A DNA stretch of 64,000 nucleotides from Sporomusa silvacetica DSM 10669. GTDB taxonomy: Bacteria; Bacillota; Negativicutes; Sporomusales; Sporomusaceae. The stretch covers positions 1 to 64,000 of the forward strand of contig NZ_LSLK01000152.1 in the NCBI RefSeq assembly GCF_002257705.1, written 5' to 3'. Shown here piece after piece: positions 8,269-16,405 of the stretch. Every line of letters starts with the position of its first letter. Within the stretch, counting starts at the first letter, position 1. The notes under the pieces were generated by a model that saw only the letters and a list, made by a program, of their open reading frames with translations, searched no databases and was not told the origin of the DNA. The position numbers were made by a program, and so were the translations under genes.

Positions 8269-9185
8269 TCAATCCTCATCTTTTCTTTTAAAGAGCGGCT
8301 CCCTCATTTCTTGAGGACTATTTCTATATTCAAAGCGTGTTTCATCAGGGCAGATGCCATAATACAGATTTTTAATTGTATTTCTTCCACTATCTCTTAT
8401 ATATGATGGGGCGTATGATATAAAGCCTAATCTTAAACATGTAACATAACCTTTCAATTCATGATAAAATTCCACGAATTTTATATATATCAGCGTTTGA
8501 CCGTGGCTTTGTTCATACGCATCTATTATATCGGTCTCGATAGTTTTCAAAAAGTTATCAGCCTTATCTAACAAATTATCATCAAGAGAAACCGTTGGGT
8601 CATATCGTATAAAAGCTTCCATGCAATAGTCTTGAATAGCTTGCTTGAATATTCCACGTATTTGCTCAGCTGTTGTTTCAGTTTGAGATATAATTTCACC
8701 TTCATCATTATTAAATGAGGACAAGGAAGCTGTTGATAAAACAGGAACTTCGTTAACCATTGGTATGTCATTGTCTGGTTCTTCCGATGATGGTAAGCCA
8801 AGGACTCCACGAACTCATCAAGAAGGCTCTGATAAAACACCTCTGGATCCTCGTTGGAACAATTAAAACGACCATTATCATTTCTCAAGGATAGATTTTT
8901 TTGCACTATCTGCCAATTATTATTTTTATTTAAACAACGCCGGAAGTAACGATAAACTTTGGATCTATTGATCCTACCATTAGGGAAGTAAGAACGGATA
9001 TTATCAGGAACTTTTCTATCAATCCATTTACCAACTGACTCAAGGTTAAATTTTTTATCTTTAAGAATTCCCGAAGCATATAACAGTCGATAACCAATCT
9101 CATTGCGTAGAATCCTAAATACTTTCTCGCCATTTCTATCTCTTGACTTATTCAAATCTTTGATTAAATCACCAAATGTCATCAT
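8269..9185 (-). pseudogene. Hypothetical protein gene with a frameshift
   Basis: Two overlapping frames appear to be one gene of about 305 codons. The first starts at ATG 9185 (MMTFGDLIKDLNKSRDRNGE) behind a GAGG and reads sensibly to LLDEFVESL near 8800. The second frame is open from about 8815, continues with LPSSEEPDNDIPMVNEVPVL, and runs to the stop at 8269. A single-base insertion or deletion near 8795-8815 would join them. The C-terminal half contains IRGIFKQAIQDYCMEAF, predicted helical. No family is recognised. A sequencing error cannot be excluded. Confidence 0.55.
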
Positions 9186-9367
9186 ATCTCACGTCCTCAT
9201 AAAGAGTTAAATTGTCCTTAAAATTGGGGTTAGTATGTCTTTGAATATCCGCTAGCTTTAAGGTAATATATAAGCAAAGCACGGATTGAACACCATTTTT
9301 TATAATAAATCATGACCAAGTTCAAGAAAGGCCGTGTGTGATCTGTCTTTTCAAGGAGGCGAAAGGA

Positions 9368-9622
9368 ATGCCAAAAGGTGATAAAACCCCAGCGTCATAC
9401 GACAAAACCGCCATTTATTACATCAAAAAAGGTGATAAGGAATGGGCAAAAGCAAGTAGTGACCCAAACAATGCGTACCGCTACAAGTATGCAAGAGATT
9501 TTTATACGCAAGCCAAAAAAGTTTTAAAAGCTAAAGTTGAGCGCTATGAATTACCTGAAGATGAAAATACGCTCAAGGAAATTAAAAAACTCATCAAACA
9601 AGTAGAAAAGCATGTAAATTGA
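9368..9622 (+). CDS. Hypothetical small basic protein, 84 aa
   Basis: The start is ATG 9368, placed nine bases after AAGGAGG; a longer frame beginning at 9338 starts before this site. The protein is lysine-rich and helical (KYARDFYTQAKKVLKAKVER) with no cysteines, signal or membrane segment. It is followed after 21 bases by another small plus-strand gene with its own ribosome-binding site, so the two are probably cotranscribed. Function unknown. Confidence 0.6.
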   Translation: MPKGDKTPASYDKTAIYYIKKGDKEWAKASSDPNNAYRYKYARDFYTQAKKVLKAKVERYELPEDENTLKEIKKLIKQVEKHVN

Positions 9623-9643
9623 AATAAATTATGAGGTGAAAAA

Positions 9644-9823
9644 ATGATAATTGAGTCAGTAGACAACACAACCCATTTATTGGAATTGGATGATGGCCAA
9701 CCGGTATTTAACGAACGCGGTGGCCTCCTAACTAAATGCGGATTATGGGTGGAAAAGAAAAACCTTTATAATACCGGCGATATTGAAATAACTTGTAAAA
9801 AGTGCTCTCTCGACAAAATATAA
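9644..9823 (+). CDS. Hypothetical small protein, 59 aa
   Basis: ATG 9644 follows GAGGTG at a good distance and the frame ends at TAA 9821-9823. The peptide begins MIIESVDNTTHLLELDDGQP and contains a TKCG and, near the end, a CKKC knuckle. That arrangement suggests a small metal-binding or redox site. It is second in a two-gene unit after 9368-9622 and is followed by a shared terminator at 9904-9930. The family is not recognised. Confidence 0.55.
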   Translation: MIIESVDNTTHLLELDDGQPVFNERGGLLTKCGLWVEKKNLYNTGDIEITCKKCSLDKI

Positions 9824-9903
9824 TCTTTTATTATGGTTACTGCTGTTCATTTTCTCAATTTCCTTACACAATTCGGTAAAAGTGAATTAACTCCTGCAAC
9901 AAT

Positions 9904-9930
9904 AAACCGCCAACACAACATTGGCGGTTT
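9904..9930. terminator. Bidirectional terminator between convergent genes
   Basis: AAACCGCCAA and TTGGCGGTTT form a 10-bp stem with a seven-base loop. Plus-strand transcripts of the small genes and minus-strand transcripts of the HD-DUF429 gene would both end here. Confidence 0.7.
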
Positions 9931-9934
9931 GTTA

Positions 9935-11215
9935 TTACACTTTGCTATATACAATTTCCATAGGAAGACCTTTGCAGTCTTTTTGGGGTTCTTTTGGTAT
10001 TGTCTCAAAACCGTTTTGCATACCGGTGCATCCAATAACAGACAACACCATAGCATCGACAAAATCATTTATCACTTGCTTGGAATATTGTGAGGTTATT
10101 TCATGTATAGCTTGTTCTGTATGGGTAAAATAGCGGGTAAGCAGCATTATGCGCTCATCAAGTCCGGAAACTTCACTTTTCTTGCTTAAAAGCGGCTTGC
10201 CCTGGTTCAGTACAGCAAAACCATATTCAGGGTGTGATTCACGTAGTCGACCAATATATTGCGGATTTGCCAGTAAGAACTCGTCTATTTCCCGGATTTT
10301 GCGGGAAAAACCAAGAGATTGTTCTGACAAACTTTTATTAAGTAATTCCAAATTACGAGCTTTGGCCGCCTGTTTATCTTGAATATAGACGGCTTGCCGG
10401 CAGGGTGTATTAAAAACACTAGCTGTTTTTCCCGGCAGTCTCTTCCTTAATTCTTGGTCAGGTCTTGCTAATTCATCTTGCCTTGTTTCAGGCAGCCCAA
10501 TCGGAATATCAATAAGCAAGCAATCGGCCTCATTATGTTCCTGCATAAGAGCACTAATATCATTATAAATCCTAAAGTCATACCTACCGCTTGAATATTG
10601 CCAAAAAGCCGCCCAACCTTTTTTACAGCTGTCTATCCCTACACACTTATAGCCTGTCTCTTGAGGCGTCAGTTTGTTCATAAAGAGGCTGGCCATTTGT
10701 ATGAATTCTGATTCGACAGCAGTCATATTTTTTTCAGCAATATCGGGCTGAGAACAAAGTTCTGTAATATTTCCCCTGATATTTTGCTGATGCAAATGCT
10801 CAAATTCGTAATATAACAAGTCAGTATCAATATCGGCAAGCTGCCTCAATTCTTGCTCTGTCAAATCAGCAAGCCCGTATTTCGCAAAAATTACTTGCTG
10901 TAAGGTTGCTTCTATTTTTCTGTACTCATCAAGATAACCTTTTACCGGTCTTGTGATATCAGCAATATAGGCTTCACTGCCATCATGAAGCAAGCATGCT
11001 AATTGTATTCTAGCAGATAATTTTCTTTCTCTGGCCTCCTGAGCACAATTAATGGAATGCTGCGCAACACTGTAAAAAGTTTTGAAGTGGCCGTTTGCCC
11101 GGCACATTTGTGATAATGCGTGCGCAATATCTTCTATTTTTACGTCCTCCATCCGCGGCTCAAGCGGATAGAATACGGTATTGGTATACGTTAAAATTGC
11201 ACCTTTGCGTGTCAT
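9935..11215 (-). CDS. HD phosphohydrolase (YfbR-like) fused to DUF429
   Basis: The 426-residue protein has two parts. Residues 1-180 form a YfbR-like HD domain: SVAQHSINCA near 50, LLHDGSEAYIADITRP near 77-90, giving the His, His-Asp and Asp metal ligands expected for a nucleotide 5'-phosphohydrolase. From about 190 to the end is a DUF429 domain: KCVGIDSCKKGWAAFW, LLIDIPIGLPE, and RLPGKTASVFNTPCRQAVY. DUF429 proteins are predicted RNase H-like nucleases, with function not established here. ATG 11215 is chosen because AGGAG lies upstream; an earlier start at 11242 lacks one. The pairing suggests joint nucleotide processing or damage handling, which is inference. Confidence 0.8.
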   Translation of the reverse strand: MTRKGAILTYTNTVFYPLEPRMEDVKIEDIAHALSQMCRANGHFKTFYSVAQHSINCAQEARERKLSARIQLACLLHDGSEAYIADITRPVKGYLDEYRKIEATLQQVIFAKYGLADLTEQELRQLADIDTDLLYYEFEHLHQQNIRGNITELCSQPDIAEKNMTAVESEFIQMASLFMNKLTPQETGYKCVGIDSCKKGWAAFWQYSSGRYDFRIYNDISALMQEHNEADCLLIDIPIGLPETRQDELARPDQELRKRLPGKTASVFNTPCRQAVYIQDKQAAKARNLELLNKSLSEQSLGFSRKIREIDEFLLANPQYIGRLRESHPEYGFAVLNQGKPLLSKKSEVSGLDERIMLLTRYFTHTEQAIHEITSQYSKQVINDFVDAMVLSVIGCTGMQNGFETIPKEPQKDCKGLPMEIVYSKV

Positions 11216-11371
11216 TGATAAAAGATCTCCTTTTTTTGTCACACAATATCACGTATTACTGGATGCCCAACTTTCTTCACTTGGTTATGCTATTTGTATT
11301 TTATTAGTTGCCGATTGTTGTATGTAAACAGTATTATCCAAGTTATCTGCTATTGAACTCTAGTCAGCCGG

Positions 11372-12523
11372 TTACTCACCTATTAAAAAATCGATTTGTC
11401 CGTCGACCATGACAATCTCTGGGTGAGCAGAAACCATCATGGGGTCTTCACTCCACACGACCAAATCGGCATCCATTCCCGGTGCTAGACTGCCAAGCCG
11501 GTTATCAAGGCCTAAAATCTTAGCGGCATCGCAGGTGATCATTTTCAGAGCCTGGTACGGTGGTAGGCCGTAGCGGGTGGCTAACCCGGCATATACTGAC
11601 AGAAAGCAGCTAGGCGTTACCGGATGATCGCTCATCATGGCACATAATACACCCTGCCGGTATAACAGTGCCGGTGATTCCATGGTTTTATCTTTTAATT
11701 CCACCTTTGACCTGGTGGATAATGTTGGCCCTACTACAACTGGAATTTCTTCGGCTGACAGCAGTTCGGCGATAAGATACGCTTCTGTTCCATGTTCGAT
11801 AATGATATCAACATCAAATTCCTGAGCGATCCGTACGGCCGTAACAATGTCATCGGCCCGATGTGCATGTGCCCTGAGCGGCATTTCTTTCCGCAATACC
11901 TTAGCGATTGCTTCCATTCCCATATCATATTTCCAGTCTTTTTTTCCCTGGCTGGCCAGGTACTCACGGGCCTTCCAGAAGGCTTCCCTAATTAAGGCAG
12001 CGGTTGCCATGCGCGAGACCGGCATTTTTCTCTGATCGGCTCCGTAAACACGTTTAGGGTTTTCGCCAAAGGCAATTTTTAGCCCTGCATACCGCTTGAG
12101 CAGCATCTGCTCAACTGTGGGTTTGGGCGCTGTTTTAAGAAGAACGCATTGTCCACCAATTGGATTGGCACTGCCAGGTGCCACCATGACGGTGGTTATG
12201 CCTCCCTGATATGCTTCCAACAGGCCGAGGTCTGCCGGGTTAATGGCATCAAGAGCATGCAGACCGGGAGTAATCGGTTCACTGCGTTCGTTCTCATCAG
12301 AGCCGGCCCAACCCATACCTTCGTTGTCAATGCCTAAATGGGTATGAGCGTCAATGAGTCCTGGGGTTATAAACTTGCCGGTTACATCGATGGTCCGGCA
12401 GCCCGGCGGGATGTCAATATTTTTGCCAACGGCCTGTACTTTACTGTTATGAATCAGCACGGTGCCGTGATCCAGACTTTTACCGCACATTGTCAGGATT
12501 TTAGCGCCTGATAATGCAATCAT
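11372..12523 (-). CDS. Amidohydrolase, imidazolonepropionase-like
   Basis: This 383-residue protein is a metal-dependent amidohydrolase with a TIM-barrel core. Visible motifs are DAHTHLG near residue 59 (paired His ligands), RAHAHRADDI near 220, IIEHGTEAY near 245 and MSDHPVTP near 303 with the catalytic Asp. The flanking N- and C-terminal parts form the small beta-sandwich, and the C-terminal signature LGSLAPGMDADLVVWSEDPM is typical. The start follows GGGAGGG. The substrate is unknown: the family includes enzymes for imidazolonepropionate, dipeptides and other cyclic amides. It stands alone between two intergenic regions, so context does not narrow it. Confidence 0.85.
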   Translation of the reverse strand: MIALSGAKILTMCGKSLDHGTVLIHNSKVQAVGKNIDIPPGCRTIDVTGKFITPGLIDAHTHLGIDNEGMGWAGSDENERSEPITPGLHALDAINPADLGLLEAYQGGITTVMVAPGSANPIGGQCVLLKTAPKPTVEQMLLKRYAGLKIAFGENPKRVYGADQRKMPVSRMATAALIREAFWKAREYLASQGKKDWKYDMGMEAIAKVLRKEMPLRAHAHRADDIVTAVRIAQEFDVDIIIEHGTEAYLIAELLSAEEIPVVVGPTLSTRSKVELKDKTMESPALLYRQGVLCAMMSDHPVTPSCFLSVYAGLATRYGLPPYQALKMITCDAAKILGLDNRLGSLAPGMDADLVVWSEDPMMVSAHPEIVMVDGQIDFLIGE

Positions 12524-12640
12524 GTTAATCCCTCCCAGGTGGATAGGATAATCCAACTTAGATCTGGTATCCTACTGCCAATGTTATATTATATTCATTG
12601 TAATGCAGTAGCAACTTCGCATGCAAGAAAAATAAGTCGA

Positions 12641-12702
12641 AAGGACAGGGGGACGGTGGTAGCGTCTTAAGTTCAAGACGGTTCCTCCGTCCCCCTGTCC
12701 TT
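12641..12702. repeat. Long G-rich palindrome
   Basis: AAGGACAGGGGGACGG at the left and CCGTCCCCCTGTCCTT at the right form the outer stem; CGTCTT/AAGACG form an inner stem. The element could extrude as a cruciform or fold in RNA. Related G-rich motifs occur at 7852-7882 and in the partial copy at 12707-12721. It probably belongs to a dispersed repeat family of this genome. Confidence 0.7.
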
Positions 12703-12821
12703 CCCGTTCCCTTGTCCTTCCAGGGCAAAACAACATCTCTTTCTAAAAATGCAATTGGATACGCTATATTGATGTATATATATTTCTGTGATAAAATACT
12801 TATACAATACAAAAAAACAAT

Positions 12822-12886
12822 TATGCAACTGGCGGAAATAGCGATTACTATAGGGGAGCATAATTGAATATTATCGACCGCCTGGG
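12822..12886 (+). promoter_or_regulatory. ZTP (pfl) riboswitch
   Basis: The leader has the hallmarks of the pfl motif: ACTGGCGG near 12829-12835, an internal GGGGAGCA near 12853, and the highly conserved ACCGCCTGGGTA at 12877-12888. GGCGG and CCGCC pair in the pseudoknotted fold that binds ZTP or ZMP (AICAR), the alarmone for low 10-formyl-tetrahydrofolate. It lies directly upstream of an AICAR formyltransferase gene, exactly the expected target. Recognition is from memory of the consensus. Confidence 0.85.
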
Positions 12887-12916
12887 TAAATATATTATTT
12901 GCTCAGGCGGTTTTGT
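12877..12916 (+). terminator. Riboswitch expression-platform terminator
   Basis: ACCGCCTGGGTAAATA pairs with TATTTGCTCAGGCGGTTTT. The left arm is the conserved 3' segment of the riboswitch itself. Ligand binding would occupy it and prevent terminator formation, so ZTP should switch the downstream gene on. Confidence 0.8.
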
Positions 12917-12943
12917 ATTTATTTAACTTTGGAGGTTATGCAT

Positions 12944-14119
12944 ATGAAGAGTTCAGAAATTACACTTAAGTACGGATGTAATCCACATCAAAAACCTGCT
13001 AAAATGTATATTCACGAAAGAATACTACCATTTGAAGTTTTAAATGGTACACCGAGCTATATTAATTTTATGGACGCATTTAACTCATGGCAGTTGGTAA
13101 AGGAACTAAAACAAGTAGCAGGATTACCTGCAGCTGCCTCGTTTAAGCATGTAAGCCCAGCCGGTGCAGCTATTGGGATTCCTTTGAGTTTATCATTAAA
13201 AAAAGCATATTTCGTGGAGGACATAGAGTTATCCGCTGTGGCTACTGCCTATGCAAGAGCTAGAGGGGCAGATAGAATGTCATCCTATGGGGATTGGGTT
13301 GCCATAAGCGATACTGTGGATCTTTCAACTGCAACTATATTGAGCAATTCGGTTTCAGACGGAATAATTGCTCCAGGATATACGGATGAGGCGCTAACGT
13401 TATTAAGGAAAAAGAAAAAAGGAAACTATTGTATTATTGAGATGGACTGTAACTATACCCCTAAAGAACTTGAAACAAGAGAGATATATGGTATGACTTT
13501 TGAACAAAGGAGAAATGATATACCGATAAATAATGACTTGCTCCATAATATTGTATCCCATGATAACAACATAACCGAAACGGCAAAACGGGATCTGCTA
13601 ATTTCAATGGTCACATTAAAATATACCCAGTCAAATTCAGTCTGTTTTGTTTTAGATGGACAGGTAATCGGCGTAGGCGCAGGGCAACAGTCCCGTATAC
13701 ATTGCACAAGATTGGCCGCTTCAAAGGCAGATAAATGGTATCTAAGACAACATCCTGCTGTGTTTGATTTATCATTTAAAGAAAATGCCTCAATACCAGA
13801 TAGAGACAATGTTATTGATCAATATCTGAGTGATGAAACTACCTCAACAGAAATGAAGGAATGGGAAAGAGTACTTAATAAAATTCCTTCTAGACTAACA
13901 AAGGAAGAAAAATCATCCTGGCTTTCTAATTTGACTAATGTTTCATTGGGCTCCGATGCATTTTTCCCATTTAGAGATAATATTGATAGAGCTGCCCTAA
14001 GTGGAGTAAAATTTATTGTTCAACCAGGTGGTTCTTTGAGAGACGATTGTATAATTGATGCATGTAATAAATATGGGATGGTTATGTTTTTTTCCGGTTT
14101 AAGGTTATTTCATCATTAG
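12944..14119 (+). CDS. AICAR formyltransferase, stand-alone (PurH C-domain type)
   Basis: The enzyme transfers a formyl group from 10-formyl-tetrahydrofolate to AICAR, the penultimate step of purine synthesis. At 391 residues it contains only the formyltransferase domain; the IMP cyclohydrolase (MGS-like) part of bifunctional PurH is absent. Motifs include KYGCNPHQKPA near residue 8, SFKHVSPAGAA near 65 (the usual KHxNPCG region), GADRMSSYGDW, and the C-terminal SDAFFPFRDNIDRAA and VQPGGSLRDD. ATG 12944 is preferred to 12938 because GGAGG is only two bases before the latter. It is controlled by the ZTP riboswitch upstream and has no operon partner in the window. Confidence 0.88.
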   Translation: MKSSEITLKYGCNPHQKPAKMYIHERILPFEVLNGTPSYINFMDAFNSWQLVKELKQVAGLPAAASFKHVSPAGAAIGIPLSLSLKKAYFVEDIELSAVATAYARARGADRMSSYGDWVAISDTVDLSTATILSNSVSDGIIAPGYTDEALTLLRKKKKGNYCIIEMDCNYTPKELETREIYGMTFEQRRNDIPINNDLLHNIVSHDNNITETAKRDLLISMVTLKYTQSNSVCFVLDGQVIGVGAGQQSRIHCTRLAASKADKWYLRQHPAVFDLSFKENASIPDRDNVIDQYLSDETTSTEMKEWERVLNKIPSRLTKEEKSSWLSNLTNVSLGSDAFFPFRDNIDRAALSGVKFIVQPGGSLRDDCIIDACNKYGMVMFFSGLRLFHH

Positions 14120-14223
14120 AATTAAATTCCTATACCCTTTACCCTTAGCGTGGGTTTTGTCGGAAACGCTGGCGACACCCGAAACCACATTTTTTGCAAG
14201 TGTGTCCATATTTAACATAACAA

Positions 14224-14249
14224 AAGAGTTCGCTTTTTAGCGAACTCTT
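14224..14249 (-). terminator. Terminator downstream of hfq
   Basis: AAGAGTTCGCT and AGCGAACTCTT form an 11-bp stem. On the minus strand it is followed by TTTGTTAT, suiting it to end the miaB-to-hfq transcript. It could also stop the convergent formyltransferase transcript. Confidence 0.7.
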
Positions 14250-14347
14250 GATATTAGTGCATTTCTTTAGTTTTTAAACTGCTCAAAGCGACACGACTTG
14301 AACGTGCGGCCTCTACCACCCCAACCTGGAGTACTGCAAGACATTTC

Positions 14348-14608
14348 TTATTTATCGGCTTTAACAACCTCATCCTTCTTCTCATGCATATTGGCAGCTA
14401 TCGGACGAAATGGGGTTATGGTTGAAATAGCATGTTTGTAAACCAACTGCTGTTTACCGTCATTTTCAATAATTACGGTAAAATTGTCAAATCCCCTTAC
14501 AGCCCCACGTAATTGAAATCCATTAACCAAATATATAATTACAGGCATATTTTCTTTTCGTACTTGATTTAAAAAACTGTCTTGTAGATTAATGACTTTG
14601 TTCGTCAA
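14348..14608 (-). CDS. hfq: RNA chaperone Hfq
   Basis: Hfq forms a hexameric ring that binds A-rich and U-rich RNA and helps small RNAs pair with mRNAs. The 86-residue protein has the Sm1 region (NLQDSFLNQVRKENMPVIIYLVNGFQLRGAVRGFD, first written residues 7-41) and the Sm2 motif YKHAISTI near residue 57. A short acidic tail follows (HEKKDEVVKADK). The start is TTG at 14608 with GGAGGGG seven bases upstream; no ATG fits. It is the last gene of the miaB-mutS-mutL-methyltransferase-miaA-hfq run. The 3' end is duplicated at 893-1000. Confidence 0.96.
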   Translation of the reverse strand: MTNKVINLQDSFLNQVRKENMPVIIYLVNGFQLRGAVRGFDNFTVIIENDGKQQLVYKHAISTITPFRPIAANMHEKKDEVVKADK

Positions 14609-14648
14609 ATGAAACCCCTCCGTATTATGTTCTTCTCTTTTTTCTATT

Positions 14649-15584
14649 TTACCTTACACCAAACTTTCCTGCAACATTATTGTAAATTGTTTCCAGTAGA
14701 TTATTGTACTCCTCAAAGTCATCCACATTATACCATGTGATATAAGGCATCCGCCGATAAAAAGTCAATTGACGCTTAGCAAAATTACGAGTAGCCTGTT
14801 TTAACTGGTCAATAGCGGTTATCAAATCCTGATCTGCGAGCAGGTACTCAACAATTTCTTTATAGCCAATCCCCTGCATCGCTTGGCAGCTTGGTGGTAC
14901 ACCCTGCTGCAAGAGCCTTGCCACTTCATCAACTAAGCCCTGTTCGATCATCTGATCAACCCGGCGATTAATCCTTTCATATAAGGCAGCACGTTCCATA
15001 GTAAGGCCAATCACCACAGCGTCAAATAGCAATTCATTTGTTGCAGTTTTTTCGTGAGAAATAGTCTCACCGCTTAGATAATATACTTCAAGGGCTCTAA
15101 TTATTCGACGCTGATCATTGGGATGCAGTCTGGCGGCCGTAATCGGCTGAACTTGATGCAAAAGATTATGCAGGTACTGATTACCATATTGCTTGGCCAG
15201 CCCAGTCAGTTTTTGACGTAGCTTTTCATCACTCGGTGCCTGGTTGAACTGATAGCCCTCAAGCAGGGCCCGCACATAAAGACCAGTACCACCTGCCAGA
15301 ATCGGAATGCGATTGTCGTTATTTATTACTGTAATGAGTTTTTGAGCATATTGTTGAAAATCAACTACATTAAATTCTTGATCCGGATCTAGGATATCAA
15401 TAAGATGATGAACAATACCCTCGCGTTCCATCATATCTGGCTTGGCAGTACCAATATCCATTCCCCGATATACGAGCATGGAATCACCAGAGATAATTTG
15501 GGTATCAAATCTTTTAGCCAAATCGATGCTTATTTTAGTCTTGCCTACAGCAGTAGGACCAATAATTACAATTAGACGGTTCAT
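14649..15584 (-). CDS. miaA: tRNA dimethylallyltransferase MiaA
   Basis: MiaA adds a dimethylallyl group to N6 of adenosine 37 in tRNAs reading codons that start with U. At 311 residues it is full length. The P-loop GPTAVGKT lies at 9-16, followed by ISGDSMLVYRGMDIGTAKP, which holds the catalytic Asp, and AGGTGLYVRALLEG near 96, a substrate-channel motif. It overlaps the preceding methyltransferase gene by four bases (translational coupling) and is followed by hfq after 40 bases. MiaB, which acts on the MiaA product, is encoded upstream in the same run. Confidence 0.95.
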   Translation of the reverse strand: MNRLIVIIGPTAVGKTKISIDLAKRFDTQIISGDSMLVYRGMDIGTAKPDMMEREGIVHHLIDILDPDQEFNVVDFQQYAQKLITVINNDNRIPILAGGTGLYVRALLEGYQFNQAPSDEKLRQKLTGLAKQYGNQYLHNLLHQVQPITAARLHPNDQRRIIRALEVYYLSGETISHEKTATNELLFDAVVIGLTMERAALYERINRRVDQMIEQGLVDEVARLLQQGVPPSCQAMQGIGYKEIVEYLLADQDLITAIDQLKQATRNFAKRQLTFYRRMPYITWYNVDDFEEYNNLLETIYNNVAGKFGVR

Positions 15585-16402
15585 GGTTGGCCTCCGCCAG
15601 CCATTTTAGGCTTGCATTCAATAATACCATAATTAATACTGCTATATTTACCGCCAACTGTTGTATTCATTCCCAGTCGCGCAAATTCACTACTGCCTGC
15701 AGCTTCTTTGACCACAACCTTCTGTTTTGCTACCCGGCAAGCCTGGCTAATCGCTTCCGGTGTAACTGGTTGCATATTTGCCAAAGTCCTAATGGGATTT
15801 ACATTAGAGCTTTTTAAAATAGGATCACGAAACATGGGATCAAAATAAACGACGTCAAAACTGTTGTCAGGCAAAGCTGCAAGTTGATCACTGTAGTCGG
15901 CATTTTCCACCTTCACTCGTCGCAAAGCTTTTGTAATATAAGGTTCGGAATCAAGCGTAAAGTTTTGTAGTCCATAGCTGGTTATCAGCGTAATTACCGG
16001 CGAACTTTCAAGTCCAATAATCATACCCTTTTCACCGATCACAAAACTGGCAACAATAGCATCAGTCGCGAGTCCTAAGGTACAGTCAAGAACTGACATA
16101 TCCGGCATAAGGCCCATTGCAGTCACCATATGGTCATGATTTCCATTTAGTAAGTTTTTTATGCGTAGTTCAGCCATGCTTAAGTGAAAAAAGTACTCCC
16201 CCGCAGGGGTATGTACGATTGGCCCAGTAGTAGTAACTACGATAAGCTCATTTAACTCATATTTTTCCTTGAGTGCAGCTAACGAATAATGGTTGCGCGG
16301 CACAAACGGCACTGCTAGTTTGTCCGCTATATCTTTTGCTTGTTGGATGATACTTGGCAGAGTTTGTTGGGCAGTCGTTACAATTAAGTTCATATTACTC
16401 AT
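15581..16402 (-). CDS. RsmJ-like SAM-dependent methyltransferase
   Basis: The protein (about 273 aa) has a class I methyltransferase core. VLDCTLGLATDAIVASF near residue 103 resembles the Asp-containing SAM-binding loop, GLESSPVI the second strand, and VYFDPMF near 185 the catalytic DP(M/P)F motif of the RsmJ/YhiQ group, which methylates a guanine of 16S rRNA in Proteobacteria. The target here is not proven. The frame begins immediately after the mutL stop; GTG 16405, ATG 16402 and ATG 16393 are all possible and I chose 16402. The position between mutL and miaA suggests a translation-related role. Confidence 0.75.
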   Translation of the reverse strand: MSNMNLIVTTAQQTLPSIIQQAKDIADKLAVPFVPRNHYSLAALKEKYELNELIVVTTTGPIVHTPAGEYFFHLSMAELRIKNLLNGNHDHMVTAMGLMPDMSVLDCTLGLATDAIVASFVIGEKGMIIGLESSPVITLITSYGLQNFTLDSEPYITKALRRVKVENADYSDQLAALPDNSFDVVYFDPMFRDPILKSSNVNPIRTLANMQPVTPEAISQACRVAKQKVVVKEAAGSSEFARLGMNTTVGGKYSSINYGIIECKPKMAGGGQP

Positions 16403-16405
16403 CAC

